The notes under the pieces are model-generated. The model had not been told where the DNA came from and made no database searches. It was given only the letters and a program-made list of their open reading frames with translations. A program made the translations under genes and the position numbers. DNA of 64,000 nt, taken from assembly GCF_029227915.1 (NCBI RefSeq), contig NC_079887.1:20955650-21019649 (forward strand), given 5' to 3'. Every line of letters starts with the position of its first letter. Within the stretch, counting starts at the first letter, position 1. Shown here piece after piece: positions 12,816-24,654 of this stretch. This stretch comes from Hydractinia symbiolongicarpus (lineage: Eukaryota; Cnidaria; Hydrozoa; Anthoathecata; Hydractiniidae).

Positions 12816-14473
12816 ATAAATAAGCGTGTAGAAACCACTCTAACTGTGCATAGAACGAGTTCGTCATTTTCACCATGTGGGCATTTTGTAAATTCGAACA
12901 TATTTGTTTTGAAAGAAACGCTTTTCATTTTTTTTTTTGGATATCTATGCATGATTTGTAAAACAATGAAACAATCAGATTTTCTTTTAAATTGACTAAG
13001 TTAAAAAATTTGTCATGATTTTTTTGTTGCTGTTGATGAATATTTATTCTGTTTTGTTATGTTTGTGTGTTTTTGTTTGTTTGTGTTTTTTGTTTGTTTG
13101 TTTTTGTTTGTGTTTTTACACACGAGTTAATATTTTTATACTTGTTTTCTATGTCAGTTTGTACATCGATGTTTAGAAAATCCTGATTCCTTCTCAGGCG
13201 ATCTTTTAAACCAACCAATTACGGTTATTGTCGTCGACGGGGGTATGCTATTAGCTAGTTGTTTTCAATTGCACTTACACTCTCCATTTTGTTGCTTGTT
13301 TTCAGAAAAGCACGGACGGTGGAGAGACATAATAGAGAAACGGGGGAGGCTTAATTTATTGAAACGAATTTATATTTTTGATTAACTTTTTTAAGCGTAA
13401 AATTTTGCTGTTTTTCTGTGCGACTTTTTTTATAAATATGATTTAGTGTGTTTTATGAATAGTTTGATAGCGATTAGTGGTATGTTAAACCATGGACGTC
13501 AGGGGTTAAATTTCTTCAATGTTATAGTTTATAATCTATCTCGACGTTGCCATGGTTTCCACCATTAATTCCTGACAACCTGGTTTCTTTGTGCAAAGGA
13601 GCTTTTAACATGTATAAAACTTATTCGGCAAATCTAATAAACATTCTGTATAGTTAATATTCGTCTGTCCCCAACCTCGTTTCCAGATATCAGAGGTTTT
13701 TTTAGGAAAACCGTGCTTCGCCATACGTCCTGAGATTAAGTTTGCGCACCTATTTTGGTTTAGTTTAAAGATCAGAGTAAGCAGTGAAATTTTTGCGCTG
13801 CTTAATCTAGTAAAGACAAAACAAAGAAGCACTACACACTAGCTCGAAATTGAAACACGATAATTTACCCTTCAGTAGTCAAACTTATCCCCGAGACTTA
13901 AGTCGTTCTTGATATCTTGTGATAACTTCAAACGCTATTTCGAAACTCCCTTAAGTATTAATCAATACGTTATATTTCGCGAAATATCTTGAAAGAGCCA
14001 TTCGCTAAAGTTTTTTCTTTTTCTTTTGCGATTTTTTTGACTTAAAAAAAGTCTCTTCCTAAAGCACAACTATAAAAAATATTTCATTAACAGTCCAACA
14101 TTCCACAAAATTTAGATTTTCGTGGAATAAATCAATCAATGAAAAATTACATGTTCACTATAAATCGTAATGAAAAATTATTCGCTTAAAATATAGTATG
14201 AAATATTGTTTTTTATTTACTTTTTCTAAAAGGGAAACTTAAAACTACCGCTCTCCTCCCTTGCTGATACGGATAACTTAACCCCCGTTTTTTCAAACCG
14301 CAATTAAATTCGTTGAAACATGAAACACCCTTGTTCATGGAAATGTTGAGTTCATAGAATCTGTAAAATAATTAGAAATGTAGGAATTAACGTGTAGTGT
14401 GTTAATAAAAAAATTCAGTGTGAAATAAATTCAAAAGATTTAAGTTAAAAACCCGCGTCAATCATCGTGTGGT
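12816..14473. other. 3' flank and intergenic DNA with a TTTG-rich tract
   Basis: The stop codon of the smoothelin-like gene is immediately followed by AATAAATAAG; the true 3' UTR probably extends further. At about 13052-13118 lies a low-complexity (TTTG)n-like tract. No gene was recognised. Confidence 0.5.
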
Positions 14474-14696
14474 TCAACATCGATTTTTTTCTCTCCTTAC
14501 ACGATCTCGTTTCTGTTCTGCCACCTCTAAACTTGATTTAATGTTCACCACGCACTCTTCTTGCATGTATCTCCAGTGACAAAGTTCGTTTATTTCTTGT
14601 TTAGCCAAACCGTAAATATCCGGTTGTAAAACGGATTTCTTCGACAGTACCAATAAACTTTTCGTTTTCATAACTTCTTTAACAGCTTCTGCCATA
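14474..14696 (-). CDS. Small unrecognised protein or terminal exon (73 aa)
   Basis: An ATG-to-TGA frame of 73 codons on the minus strand. The ATG lies one base after a good acceptor (aaatttcag|t ATG), so this may be a complete short coding exon after a 5' UTR intron, or the last exon of a longer gene. The product is charged and helical, with Leu/Lys/Glu heptad-like spacing and an RDRVRREKNRC tail. I do not recognise a family. No upstream exon was found in the next 1.3 kb. Codon use looks more protein-like than other short frames here, but this is a judgement by eye. Confidence 0.4.
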
Positions 14697-14699
14697 CTG

Positions 14700-15990
14700 A
14701 AATTTAAAAATTTGTTACGAAATTAAAATTATTTCGCTTGCAAATAAATCTTTAAGCTCGCCTTGTTAAATTGACGCGATACGACACAATTACTGTAGCG
14801 AACATTAAACTCTGAGAAAAAACGTTTTTCTCAGTAATAAGAAATAGAAGGACAAAAGCGAAATAGAATGTGACAGGGGGTATGGTAAAAAACATTTTGG
14901 CACGGGGGAGGCGTTGTTTAGTAGTAATCACACTTCTTAAATTGTACTATCTATAAAATATGTTTGTTGCTTTTCCGTCAACCAAATCTTACATTTCGGA
15001 CTCATCCTTAATAATTTTATAATTTTTTTATCTTGTTTCTTTGTGTCTCTTGTTTCTTAGTGTCTCTCTCCTCCTGAATCAGGTAAGATATTATCTTTCA
15101 CATTCTATTAGCATAAGAGAAAAGTGAGACCCGTTACCCTTGGTCATACTTCCGTGACCCGATATGAAGTCAAAACTCGATTGTAAATTTATTTAGAAAA
15201 TAACAATAAATTTATAATTGTTTCTGGTCACATGGGCTAGCCATACCACCATTTTTTATTTTTTTTAGATTTTTGTTTAAAGGGAACAGTCCAAATGGAC
15301 AGCACGCTAACATTTCTTTCCCCGTCGTTCAGTTTGCAGCAAAGTTTTTTTTCATATTGAGGGAAAAAACCACCCTCGTTCCAAGGGTTTTTTGTCTTCT
15401 TGATATGAGAGAGACGAGGTTGGGGAGAAACTTCGCGATTTTACAAGATTAGAATTTTTTTGTTCTACAATGTATTTCTTTTTTTCCCTTTTTACACATT
15501 TTATCTTATAGCAGCAGCAAACTTATAGCGGCCATTTTTTAAATTGTACATTTCGCGGGAAAAAATTCAGGATTAACCATACTTTTAGCAGGAGTAAACT
15601 TTTACGAATGTTCCAAAAACCACAAAAGTTTCTTTCGGAAACACTTGTCTTAAAGTTGACTAAAATGGTGCAAAGCTCAATATTTGATACATTACCCAAC
15701 TTCGTCCCCAGAGCTTTTCTTTGCCTATGATGCTCTGACGGAAGAGCGCAGTCGAGGTGAATTACCCACAAACTCGCCCGACGGTTCTTTTTCACTTTTT
15801 GATATTTTTCATATAACGTCATGCTTATATCAAAAACTGAAAAAGCGCCTCTTCGCCGTTACGAAGAGGTTGAATTACCCCTTTATTCTCAAGAGACCAA
15901 ACAAGCCTCTGAACTAGTACAACCCTGGAAATGGTATTTGGGAAGTTGTCCATTTTTTTAACTCTTTCGAAATAAGTAAACATTATCACA
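14700..15990. other. Intergenic DNA with small inverted-repeat fragments
   Basis: No gene recognised. At about 15371-15426 a short foldback begins with ccctcgttcc and ends with gacgaggttggg, typical of a miniature DNA transposon or one end of it. At 15848-15869 a perfect 8-bp stem (cctcttcg/cgaagagg) surrounds a 6-nt loop. Minus-strand frames at 15523-16115 fall over this repeat material and were not accepted as genes. Confidence 0.4.
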
Positions 15991-16008
15991 AAGGGTGTTT
16001 TGACGTGA

Positions 16009-16028
16009 CGCAGCAACACGTGACCAAC
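16009..16028 (+). repeat. Left inverted-repeat remnant of the Polinton
   Basis: CGCAGCAACACGTGACCAAC here is the exact reverse complement of 30870-30889. Similarity is weak on both sides (for example GAGTAGGGGAAATTCCCAAC against a related right-hand stretch). This placement just outside the polymerase gene and the last right-hand gene fits terminal inverted repeats worn down by mutation. Confidence 0.5.
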
Positions 16029-16201
16029 TATGCGCAAAAATGAGTAGGGGAAATTCCCAACTTGCTCCTCAATTATTGAAGATATTATTTCGCTTTTTTT
16101 CTGTTCAGTATTCATATTACTGTGAAAAGTTTATCATTCCTTGAACATGATGTTTAGTAGGCGACGTTTTTGCTCCTCAATCTTCAGACGTTGTTGAAAG
16201 T

Positions 16202-19200
16202 GATGAGTTGGTTCAAGAACGCAATCAGCAAACTATATAGCACCGTGTCTGCACCAGTGACATCAATTCGCGACGCTCTTGCTGATCGACTAGAGTGTGC
16301 GGGATACTGTTGCTTTTTACTACAACAAGGCAAGGAAACAAATTTCGAGAGGTACAACGCTTCACAACGCTTCACAACGAGGTCGAACAGGAAGCACGGG
16401 AAAACATCCAGGATGAATATAAGGGCCTTGGGGACGATATCCAGATGTTGGAAGATGGAAAAAGGGTAAAAGCATGGAGAATCAACAAAAATTTGAACCA
16501 ATTATTAAAGGACGCTATTATCCAAAAAATAAGGTCACACGTGGACATGCGTGTTAATGTCATGTACAGCTTCAGCTGTGATATTTACAAGGGTGGAAGT
16601 GGTGTGTCTGATTATCACAAAACTAAGAGCTCCAGGTCGCTGTCAAGCATAGCGGGAATCGAAGCGTTCATTGAAGAATGCGAAATGAAGCGTCTTGATC
16701 TGGAGGATGGTGAGTTTTAGAGTAAGGCCTATTTACCACCGGTTAGGGCCACCAAGACCCCAGGAAAATAGTCTTTGATCACGTACAGATCAAGGTTATA
16801 AACACGCGTGAATCTCTTCTAGGATGTGGCCCTCTCCCAGATTGGCTGCGAAACAAGAGGTGCATCTACCGTATGGATGGTAAAAATGATAGAACAGATA
16901 TCTTGCTGTAAAAAAGTGGGCTGATGTAGAACGCGGAACAGAACGTCTAACAAGACCAGCTCTCGCATTAGCTCGAGAGTACTACGAGGACTCCAAGTTA
17001 AGGCGTGAAGATGTGTGCCTTACAAAGCTGGTGGATTTCGAGGGCATTGCCAAACACTTCAAGATCAACATCAGGGCCCAAGGCAAACTTTGAAAAGGCA
17101 AAAGCAGTACAAAAAAGGTTAAGATGACATCAATTTTGGCATGCTGGACCGGCACTGTTTTCAAATCAAAAAAATGGATGCTTTAACCCAGCACTGGGAA
17201 TGCAAGGTATGCGGTCAAGTTTTTAACAAAGTTTGCAACCTATCACAGCATAAGAAGAACGAATGCGAGGGCGTCAAGACGACAATCATTTGCAAAGGGG
17301 GAAGGTGAAACGTATGCCGAGCAAATCGGAGAAGGTCTTTTACGGTGAAAGCTTCAGCTACGCGGCATCTCGATGGATTGAATAAATGTCTAAGGAAACT
17401 TGAGGACATTTCCATTATGCACTCTGTGGACACGTAGGAGAACCGGTATCCGCGATCGTAAAGAAAAGGAGTGGAAAGTAGATGGCTACGAGCCTGTCAC
17501 AAATACCGTCTATGAATACAACGGCTGTAAGTGGAACGGATGTCCCTGTCGGCCCGAGAGAACCAACGCGGACAAGAATCGTTACAGTGCAACCCAGTCT
17601 AAGGAAAAGGTGATAAAGTGTTTAGACTACAACCTCGTCACGGCTTGGGAATGTGAGAAACCACCCAAATCAAGAGGTATCTTAAGAAGGAATTCAGGCC
17701 CTATCCTGACTATATCGTGTTTGATTTCGAGGCCCTCTTAGTACCTTTAAATTACCAGCAAACCCCGATCTGATATGCCTTTCAAGACATATCACCGTAA
17801 GCGTAGGTATTGCCGATAGTTTGAATAACCACCTGACATTCATTGAGCACGAGGATCCCAAGGTCCTGGTTAAATAGTTTGTGGAGCAGCTGGAAAAGAG
17901 GCATGCCCTTATTGTGAAGGAGGTCAAGAGAAAATACCCCAAGCCTGACGATTTCGACATGCTTCCCAAAAGGAACCAGGATGCGTGGGACGAGGGGTAA
18001 GCCAAGTAGCTGTAATTGGGTTTAACAGTGGCAAGTACGACATCAACCTGATCAAGCGGTATTTTGTCGAAGAAATCGCGCAAGACGATAAAATCAGGGT
18101 AGCGAAGAAAAACAACGACTACATGTTCCTCACAACCTCGAGGTTTAAATTTCTCGACATTAAGAATTTCCATGCCCCTGGTATGAGCTATGACATTTGG
18201 TGCAAGTCCTTGGAATGTAGGCTCGAGAAGCTCGTGTTTTCGTACGAGTGACTAACGAGCTACGACAAGTTGAACCATGTGGGGCCGGTCGCGCACGAAC
18301 GCTTCAATAGCCGGTTAAGCGGGGAAAACACGCTATCTAGTGAAGGGTATGAAACATTCCGCGCGGAGTTTTACAAGCGAGGCTGCGTCACGATGATGGA
18401 CTGGCTGTGCGAGTATAACCTGGCCGATATGGAACTTTTCATTGAAGCCGTGGACAAGACAAGGTTGCAGTATTACGACGATGAGATAGACATTTTGAAG
18501 AATGCGGTAAATATTCCAGGCGTATCAATGCGCTACGTTTTAAACAAGTCCCTACGACTGAAACCCAAGTTGGAGCTATACGCTCCGGGGGACCCATGCA
18601 AGCACAAGTGTGAGGACTCTTGCTATGCCAAGGCTTGTAAGAATTTTAAAGAGGTACGGAAAGCATGTGAAAAATGTACAAAGAACGAGGCCTCTTACGG
18701 ACGGGGATGGTTGGTGGTCCCGCGATCGTATTCTGTAGGTACCAAGAAAGAGACGTGACGGGTATCAGATATTACGTGTACAAGGAACCCCTGAGTGTAG
18801 GAGCATTCTAGGGTACGACGCAAACATGCTATATCCGAGTGCCCTGATGCAAGTCTTTCCTTGTGGGAGGAAACAGCCGATCAAGGTGGCTACACCAACA
18901 TCAGAGCATAACTTAGAGCTACTGACGCTAGGTGTGCGAGATGGATCGCTCTTTGGGTTTGCGCAGGTTGATCTTGAGGTGCCTGAACATCTACGTGACA
19001 AATTCAAGTGAGATGGCTCCGCTGTTTGTCGTTAAAAAAATACCCGACGATCAAATCCCCGAGCATATGCACGAGTACTTGAAAACTACGGGGCGCAAGC
19101 GTGTTTCAGGTACGCGTAAGCTTCTGGGTTCGATGAGAGCTGTATACCCCCGTACTGAAATGGTACATTGGCCATGGGCTAAAAGTGACTGTTTTTCACC

Positions 19201-20064
19201 AGTTCCTCAAGTACACTTGAGGTAAGCCATTTGTATGGTTTCCAAAGAGATTGCTGATGCACGCCGATGAGGATAGCTACAAGCGTATTGCGAAAGATAC
19301 GGCCAAGTTAAAGGGGAACAGCTTTTACGACAAGATGATTGAGGATGTAGCTAGACCCGCGAATACTACGTTCACTAGAGAAGAAAAGGAGGTTGATTAA
19401 GCGATGAGATCCCCGTACCTCAAAGATTTTAAAGAGATAAGAGATGCGTACGAGATTAGAAGGAGCAAACACAAGTGTAGCATCGATAGAGCCTACCAGT
19501 GTGCTATCGCGGTGTACCAACTAGCCAAACTTCGTATGTTGGAATTTTACTATGATTTTCTGGACAAGTACGTGGATCGTCGAGACTTTGCGTACGTGTA
19601 TATGGACACTGACAGTGCCTATTTTGCCATCTCTAGGGAAGAGTTGCGGGATGTCGTTCGCCTCAAACTGCTTGACGATTACGACAAAGACGTGAAAAAC
19701 TGGCTCATCACCAAAAAGTACTCGAGTCGAACGGGAGGGTTATTCAAAGCGGAATTCATCGGTTTTCGGATGATTGCCCTGACGGCCAAATACTATTTCG
19801 TGGAGGGGAAAGAGGGCACGAAATTTTCGTGCAAGGGCATGTCAAAGAAGCAAAATGCCATAACTTGGTCTAGGTACAGAGCACGTTAAAGGGGCAAGGT
19901 TTGGACATCGCGAAAAACAAAGGTTTCCGGGTGCACAACCAATCACGTACGAACAAAACAAGCTCGGGCTCTCGGTGTTTTACGATAAAAGGTCTGTGCA
20001 CGATAATGGATACATACCTCCCCGCTTGCACTTTAAGCAATTTGCCTATTCAGAAATATTGTAA
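16202..20064 (+). pseudogene. Polinton protein-primed DNA polymerase B, degraded
   Basis: The frame is broken many times, but the protein can be followed from MSWFKNAISKLYS at 16202 to a TAA at 20062. Landmarks in order: a C2H2-like finger (WECKVCGQVF..., about 17198-17270); exonuclease motif I (VFDFEAL, about 17716-17740); exonuclease motif II (VIGFNSGKYDINLI, about 18012-18050); palm motif A (YDANMLYPSAL, about 18812); motif B (KLKGNSFYDKM, about 19309, where the family usually has YGKM, so the glycine is replaced); and motif C with YMDTDS (about 19599). Known role: replication of Polinton DNA by protein priming. At least eight frame changes or stops make it non-functional. It is the leftmost gene, as in many Polintons. 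Confidence 0.85.
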
Positions 20065-20164
20065 GCATTTTTGAACAACTAAATGGAAATGCTTCTAAGC
20101 AGTAAATTTTACCTATGTCTTGATTGCGTTTTGCTTTTTTCGTTACAAAAGGCTAATAATAAAG

Positions 20165-20614
20165 ATGTTAGAGATTGCACAAATACTTGACGACACCTCC
20201 GCAGAATCTTTTGAACATGTCGCAAAACCTTTCGATAGACGCCAAGCCTTTAAGGAAGCTCTGCGCAAAGGCAGGGAACATTTCTTGCCGCAAAAATGTA
20301 ACGAAGGCTTTATTGACAAGGCCCCTGATGAATCCATCGAAAAGGTATATACTGAGTACGTTCAACGTCAGATCCAAGAGAAGGAAGAAAAGACGGCTAA
20401 GGCGTTAACTACTCACGTAGTCAACCTGTACGCGAACCTTGTGGGAAATTTCGTAGACATCGACAGCGTCGAAGACCTCCGGCAAGATATAGAGGAAGAC
20501 CCGATAATCAAGGATGCGATTGCTGACCTTGGCGTCCTAGTCTACTGCACAATTGGAAGATGTTTGGCTCCCCTCTTGGTGTTTGGACACACGACATATG
20601 TCCAAAAAAGATGA
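20165..20614 (+). CDS. Polinton-specific hypothetical protein
   Basis: An open frame from ATG 20165 gives about 149 residues (MLEIAQILDDTSAESFEHVA...), mostly helical and charged, with a more hydrophobic, Cys-containing end that may come from a late frameshift. The same type of ORF lies between polymerase and the small membrane protein in related elements, by recollection. Function is unknown. It is one of the few Polinton ORFs here without an obvious internal stop; the original C-terminus may be lost. Confidence 0.5.
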   Translation: MLEIAQILDDTSAESFEHVAKPFDRRQAFKEALRKGREHFLPQKCNEGFIDKAPDESIEKVYTEYVQRQIQEKEEKTAKALTTHVVNLYANLVGNFVDIDSVEDLRQDIEEDPIIKDAIADLGVLVYCTIGRCLAPLLVFGHTTYVQKR

Positions 20615-20682
20615 GGAGCAGAAATATACCCATGAATGAGGCGAGAACAGGCATCCGGAAGAATCATCAGTCATTTAAATGA

Positions 20683-20994
20683 ATGACTGAAGAACAGAGA
20701 TAAAAAGAAAAAGTCATCACGAGACCAGTAAAGCATCCGGGAAGAGTTGCACAGTGTCACAAGTTGGCGGCACTGATGAAAGAAAGGACGGAAGAGATGA
20801 AACAACAAGAGGGCACTGTAGAATCTACAGTCAAAGCCTCTTCTGGGGCCAGTTCCGTAAAGTCAAACATTTACATCTACGGTGTAGGTACGCTTGCTGT
20901 ACTCGCGATAGGGGTAGGAGTCTAGTATCAATTTGAAGGTAAAAATGGTGGAGAATCCCAAAAGCCCGCGATTCGTCCTGAGCCCCAACAATAA
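20683..20994 (+). pseudogene. Small single-pass membrane protein of the Polinton, two in-frame stops
   Basis: A 104-codon frame from ATG 20683 to TAA 20992 stays in register but has TAA at 20701 and a TAG just after the membrane segment. The N-terminal part is basic (HPGRVAQCHKLAALMKER), followed by Ser/Thr-rich sequence, a hydrophobic helix (IYGVGTLAVLAIGVGV, about 20868-20920), and a short polar tail. Such proteins are common in Polintons and may act at the virion or membrane. That role is inference. Confidence 0.55.
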
Positions 20995-21102
20995 AGTTTT
21001 TTAAAAAAAAGCGTTGAATAAATGACTACACGCAAAGCAACACCTCACATAAACAACATAACTCTCCATTAAAAGGAAATTATCGATAAGCTCTACGAGA
21101 CC

Positions 21103-21639
21103 ATGGATTTCACTTTTGGGCATGCCCTTGCGAGTAGGAAATTCCTAGGAATTATGAGACGCTCTGCAAAAATGGATACAAACGATATCATGAAAATGAC
21201 GGCCTATTTTGCCGCAGGCAGAGCTTCTCGTGAGATGGCTGTAAAAAAGGTGGATTCCCACAAGTATAGTCTCAAAAAAATAAATGGTGGACATCACAAG
21301 GGTTTATAGGGAAATTAAAAGGTCTCAGCAGGACGAGTTTTATCTACATATGACATTGTGGCGCGGTACATCGAGCTTTTAAAAACACCGATCAAGATAC
21401 TCTTTTTTAACCGCTGACTCTGCCCCGTCTCTCAGGAAAAAGCGCGACTCGTCGAGAGATACCTCAAAATATTGGACTATCTAGATGATAAACTATCGTT
21501 TGATCCTCTACCTCTCATATACAAGACCATGTACTGCCCCGCCTGTAAGGGGTCTCTTGTTAACAACCACGCTGGCGCGTGGATTTGTTCCAATTGCCTT
21601 TCTACGTGTCCAAAAATACATAAAAAACAGGGCGTTTAA
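21103..21639 (+). pseudogene. Polinton zinc-ribbon protein, in-frame stops
   Basis: One continuous frame from ATG 21103 to TAA 21637, interrupted by stops near 21307, 21313-21318 and 21415. The C-terminal part has a CPAC...CSNCLSTC zinc ribbon (about 21535-21610). The downstream packaging ATPase starts 4 nt after the stop codon, so the two were probably co-transcribed. Function is unknown; a DNA- or capsid-binding role is only suggested by the zinc ribbon and the neighbour. Confidence 0.5.
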
Positions 21640-21643
21640 TAAA

Positions 21644-22216
21644 ATGCTAGACGTTGTCAAGGAACCACACACGGCTATCTTCACAGGTCCTACAAGTTGC
21701 GGCAAAACGCGGCGCATTCTGGACCTGCTAGAAAACGAGTACAAGCGACACTCCTACAACATAGTAATATTGTGCCCTACTATACGATGGAATAGCACCT
21801 ACTCCGAGAGATCCTCGCTCTGGCGGATGACTACGTGTTCCTGATAGACCCTAAAGATCAATTGTTTGAATCCATTCAAAAATTGTCGTCTTTGTTGGCG
21901 GGCGAAGAGACCTTGTTTGTCGTTGACGACTGCATAGCCGTCGAGAGTCTCGACAAAAAACGTCAACCCTTACTCGAGCTTGCTATTTCAGGTAGGCATC
22001 GCAAGCATAGCTTTTGACTATTAACCCAATCGTATACTGCTTTGCCGAAAAATTTGAGAAGGCAGAAGAAACAGCTCTTCCTCTGGTACCCGCATGAACG
22101 GTCTGATATGAAGATGATCCGATTGGGAGGAGATCAAAGCTGAATTGAAACAGTCCAAGCATGCGTGCTTGTACGTAAGCCTGGAACATCCTAGGGCTTG
22201 GAAAATTCTCGAGTGA
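21644..22216 (+). pseudogene. A32-like genome-packaging ATPase, frameshifted
   Basis: Starts at ATG 21644. The Walker A motif is intact (FTGPTSCGKT, about 21682) and Walker B follows (LFVVDDC, about 21910). The first part shifts frame near 21780-21840, a second shift lies near 22010-22020, and further breaks follow up to a TGA at 22214. The C-terminal half keeps fragments such as LTQSYTALPKNLRRQ and KHACLYV. FtsK/HerA-type ATPases of this family pump DNA into capsids in Polintons and nucleocytoplasmic large DNA viruses. Its presence with a capsid gene supports a virion-forming ancestor. Confidence 0.75.
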
Positions 22217-22735
22217 CCGTACTAAAATCATCACAACTTTCCCTGTTCAACGCAATGCCTGCAGGAGCAATTGAGACCTTATTTGACAAGCAAAATCAGT
22301 CCCCATTCAAGCGTGCTGACCTTGGTAGATTTTTATGTATTCCAAATGTTAGGCAGTATAGCCTTATGATAACATCAAGGGCGAAAATAGAGGGTATATC
22401 GGGTGTAGTCGGCGACTACACCCGGTCAGGTATGCTAGGAGGAGGGAAAAATCCGCATGACGTTTTCGTCACGTTAGATGGTGCCCTAGAAATTGCTTCC
22501 AAAATCAAAAAAGCACAAGGCAGTCGGGCTGAAGAAGTGGCTTGCGAAAGCAGGTGTTGAAAAATTGCAGGATGAACTTGAGAAGCGAGACATGGCTATC
22601 GCGATCCTTGAGGATGATCCAGACAAGAGAAACAAGCAACTCGTAGCGCTTTACGAAGTCAACCCCGACCGTGTTAGATATTTTAGGCTTGGTGAAAATT
22701 ACACGCATCAACGTCTCTTGGAGCTTGTGGAATAG
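22217..22735 (+). pseudogene. BRO-N domain protein, frameshifted
   Basis: Begins directly after the ATPase stop; the first codon is now GTG, probably a mutated ATG. Residues such as FNAMPAGAIETLFD, FKRADLGRFLCI and KNPHDVFVTLDGALEIA match the BRO N-terminal fold of baculovirus and large DNA virus repeat-ORF proteins. A frameshift near 22545 separates it from a helical C-terminal part that resumes at 22493-22735 (KKWLAKAGVEKLQDELEKRD). BRO proteins bind nucleic acid; the role in Polintons is unknown. Confidence 0.65.
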
Positions 22736-22852
22736 GCAACGCTTTCGCTGGTCTCCAAAGTGTAAGCCACCACTCTACACTTTGGAAGGGGAAAATAGAG
22801 AAAATTTTAGACCCGTTTGGCCCCATACTAGAAACCCATTGAAATAACAAAT

Positions 22853-23173
22853 ATGGAAGAATACGTACATCAAGAACAATTTAAAAAAATCTACAATATC
22901 CACGTACCTGTACTACGATGTTGTATCAAGGCAGCGTCAGTGACTGGTTATTTTCCACAATGCTTGGAAAATTTTAGGTTTCGAAATGGACCCTACTACA
23001 AAGGGTTTGAGCACCCTGATGATGAAGAGCTTTTACAGAGGGTAGCATTGGGGAAAAAAGCATGGGGAACATTCGCAAGGTATGAGAACGATGAGGATTT
23101 AGAGAATGATATTCAACGCCTAGGGCTGCATATTGTTAAAGCGGCCAAGAAGTTATTAAAAATAAGGAATTAA
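22853..23173 (+). CDS. Polinton hypothetical protein, 106 aa
   Basis: Intact ATG-TAA frame with aromatic-rich N-terminal half (FKKIYNIHVPVLRCC) and acidic middle (HPDDEELLQRV). No family recognised. It lies between BRO-N and the integrase cluster, on the same strand as the left-hand genes. Confidence 0.45.
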   Translation: MEEYVHQEQFKKIYNIHVPVLRCCIKAASVTGYFPQCLENFRFRNGPYYKGFEHPDDEELLQRVALGKKAWGTFARYENDEDLENDIQRLGLHIVKAAKKLLKIRN

Positions 23174-23240
23174 GGCTATCAAATGTGGCTGACTTGACAA
23201 AATAGGCGATATCCTCAAAATCTTTATAGCAAATAGACGA

Positions 23241-23428
23241 TTGGTTGACATTGACCTTGAAAGCGAACCCTATGTTATCAAAGGTATCGTATATGGGTAT
23301 CCGTTCTATACCCTACATTCCTTGGATTATCTGCGAGATACGAATGAAGATGACGAAGATTGGGACGAGGATGACAAGGATTGGGATGATGACGGCGAAG
23401 ATGATCTAGATGAAATCGTGAAAAACAT
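23241..23428 (+). CDS. Polinton hypothetical acidic ORF fragment
   Basis: A frame beginning near 23241 with an alternative start (TTG) encodes VDIDLESEPYVIKGIVYGYP and then an Asp/Glu/Trp-rich run (about 23348-23415). It continues past 23428 only as the antisense of the integrase C-terminus, so its natural end is uncertain. Upstream sequence suggests a longer, broken protein. No function can be assigned. Confidence 0.3.
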
Positions 23429-24426
23429 TTACCACTCCTTGACATGCTCCGGAGGTACTTCGACATCTTCAGGAATAAGCATCAATTCTTCCGACACAAA
23501 GCTTCTTTCAGGCCCGTCTTTCAAATAGTACAACACGCAACTACCCGCTACAATACGATCCATACGTTTTCTTGCTCCAAAAAGAATCAGTTGCACGTCT
23601 TCTCGCATCACCATGTTCTTCTCCTGGTTGTAACAGATAGAGATATAACCCGTCATCAGACAATGGCTTTTCTTCGGGATATTTCTCACCCCTCGCAAGC
23701 GATACTTTATCCAGCTTAATCGCCCTCGAGGGTTTCATACCAATCATGGCAGTCTTGGTGTTGTTGAGACCTTTCACCATAGTCTACAAGTGTTTGACCC
23801 AAGTACTACTAGTTCCCCCAGAGAACTCTTGCACATCTTGGGGTTTGTATAGTCTCTCAGCTTATACCTTGTTGTACGATTCTACAAATGCCGTAAACGT
23901 ATGGTGGTATTTGGTGGTAGCCCGTTTAGTCTCAACACCTTTACCCTCTAGCAGTCTCGTCACTGCTGACTTGAATTCGGAGCCATTATCACACTGAAAA
24001 ATTTTAGGACAGCGAAGAGGTCCCGCTTTATATATGTCCCCGAGCATCTCCGCGACTTCGCTAGCTTTTTTCGTACGTAGGGGTCTCGCCACCTTGTACC
24101 TCGAAGCTACATCAATGCCTGTGAGAGTGTATTTGTAGGTATTTCCATATAGTTTGTCATGGGGCATGTACAAAATGACAAACTGATGCATCTCGTTGGG
24201 TCTCGTGATGGTAAAATGCGGATAATCGATACGTCTCGGACCCCGAATACGCCGGAGCCATGGCAGTTGACGAGAAAGCCAGTGTGTGACTTTCTTTTTT
24301 TGATAGGCCAGCTTCTGAGGATAGGAATTTAACGGCTTTCCGTCCAGTTCAGAGATATTCTGGGATGTAGTAAATTTTACTTAAATTTCTCGCCTCTTCC
24401 TCGGTAACGATATGTGCTTTTGGCAT
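23429..24426 (-). pseudogene. Polinton integrase (rve family), frameshifted
   Basis: Reads leftwards from ATG 24426 to a stop at 23429. The catalytic core is in one frame at 24191-23862: GIDVASRY (first Asp), IFQCDNGSEFK (second Asp) and FVESYNK (Glu) give the D-D-E set of retroviral-type integrases. The N-terminal part has a stop and frame changes near 24366-24192. The C-terminal part has more (near 23862-23780 and 23560), ending EDVEVPPEHVKEW. Role in the family: insertion of linear element DNA with a short target duplication. Transcribed convergent to the left-hand genes. Confidence 0.8.
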
Positions 24427-24449
24427 GTTTATTACATGTCAAAAACGTT

Positions 24450-24649
24450 TTACAAATACTTGTATGCTGCGAACTCCTGCCGATCTTTCACCCATTGTGC
24501 TTGAGCTGCCTGCAATTTCTCGACCGCTTCATCATGCCTCTTGCGCTCCTCTTCGCCGTGCCCCAAGGTTTACTGAATAGGAAATTGGTACCGCTGAAAG
24601 CTAACGCGTTAATCAGAGCTCTCCCTGCCATGATTGCCGGAGTTGCCAT
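24450..24649 (-). pseudogene. Minor Polinton ORF after the capsid gene, frameshifted
   Basis: ATG 24649 lies 5 nt after the stop of the capsid gene. The start MATPAIMAGRALINALAFSG is hydrophobic, and after a frameshift near 24568 a helical charged tail (ERKRHDEAVEKLQ) runs to TAA 24450. The tight spacing suggests a shared transcript with the capsid gene. By position and shape it may be a small virion component; that is inference. Confidence 0.5.
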
Positions 24650-24654
24650 TTATT

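Noticed and set aside
13052-13118. TTTG-rich direct repeats considered as a CRISPR-like or regulatory array
   Set aside because: Simple low-complexity DNA without spacers; the host is a eukaryote.
23444-23719. Plus-strand ORF over the integrase C-terminus
   Set aside because: Antisense shadow of the integrase frames.
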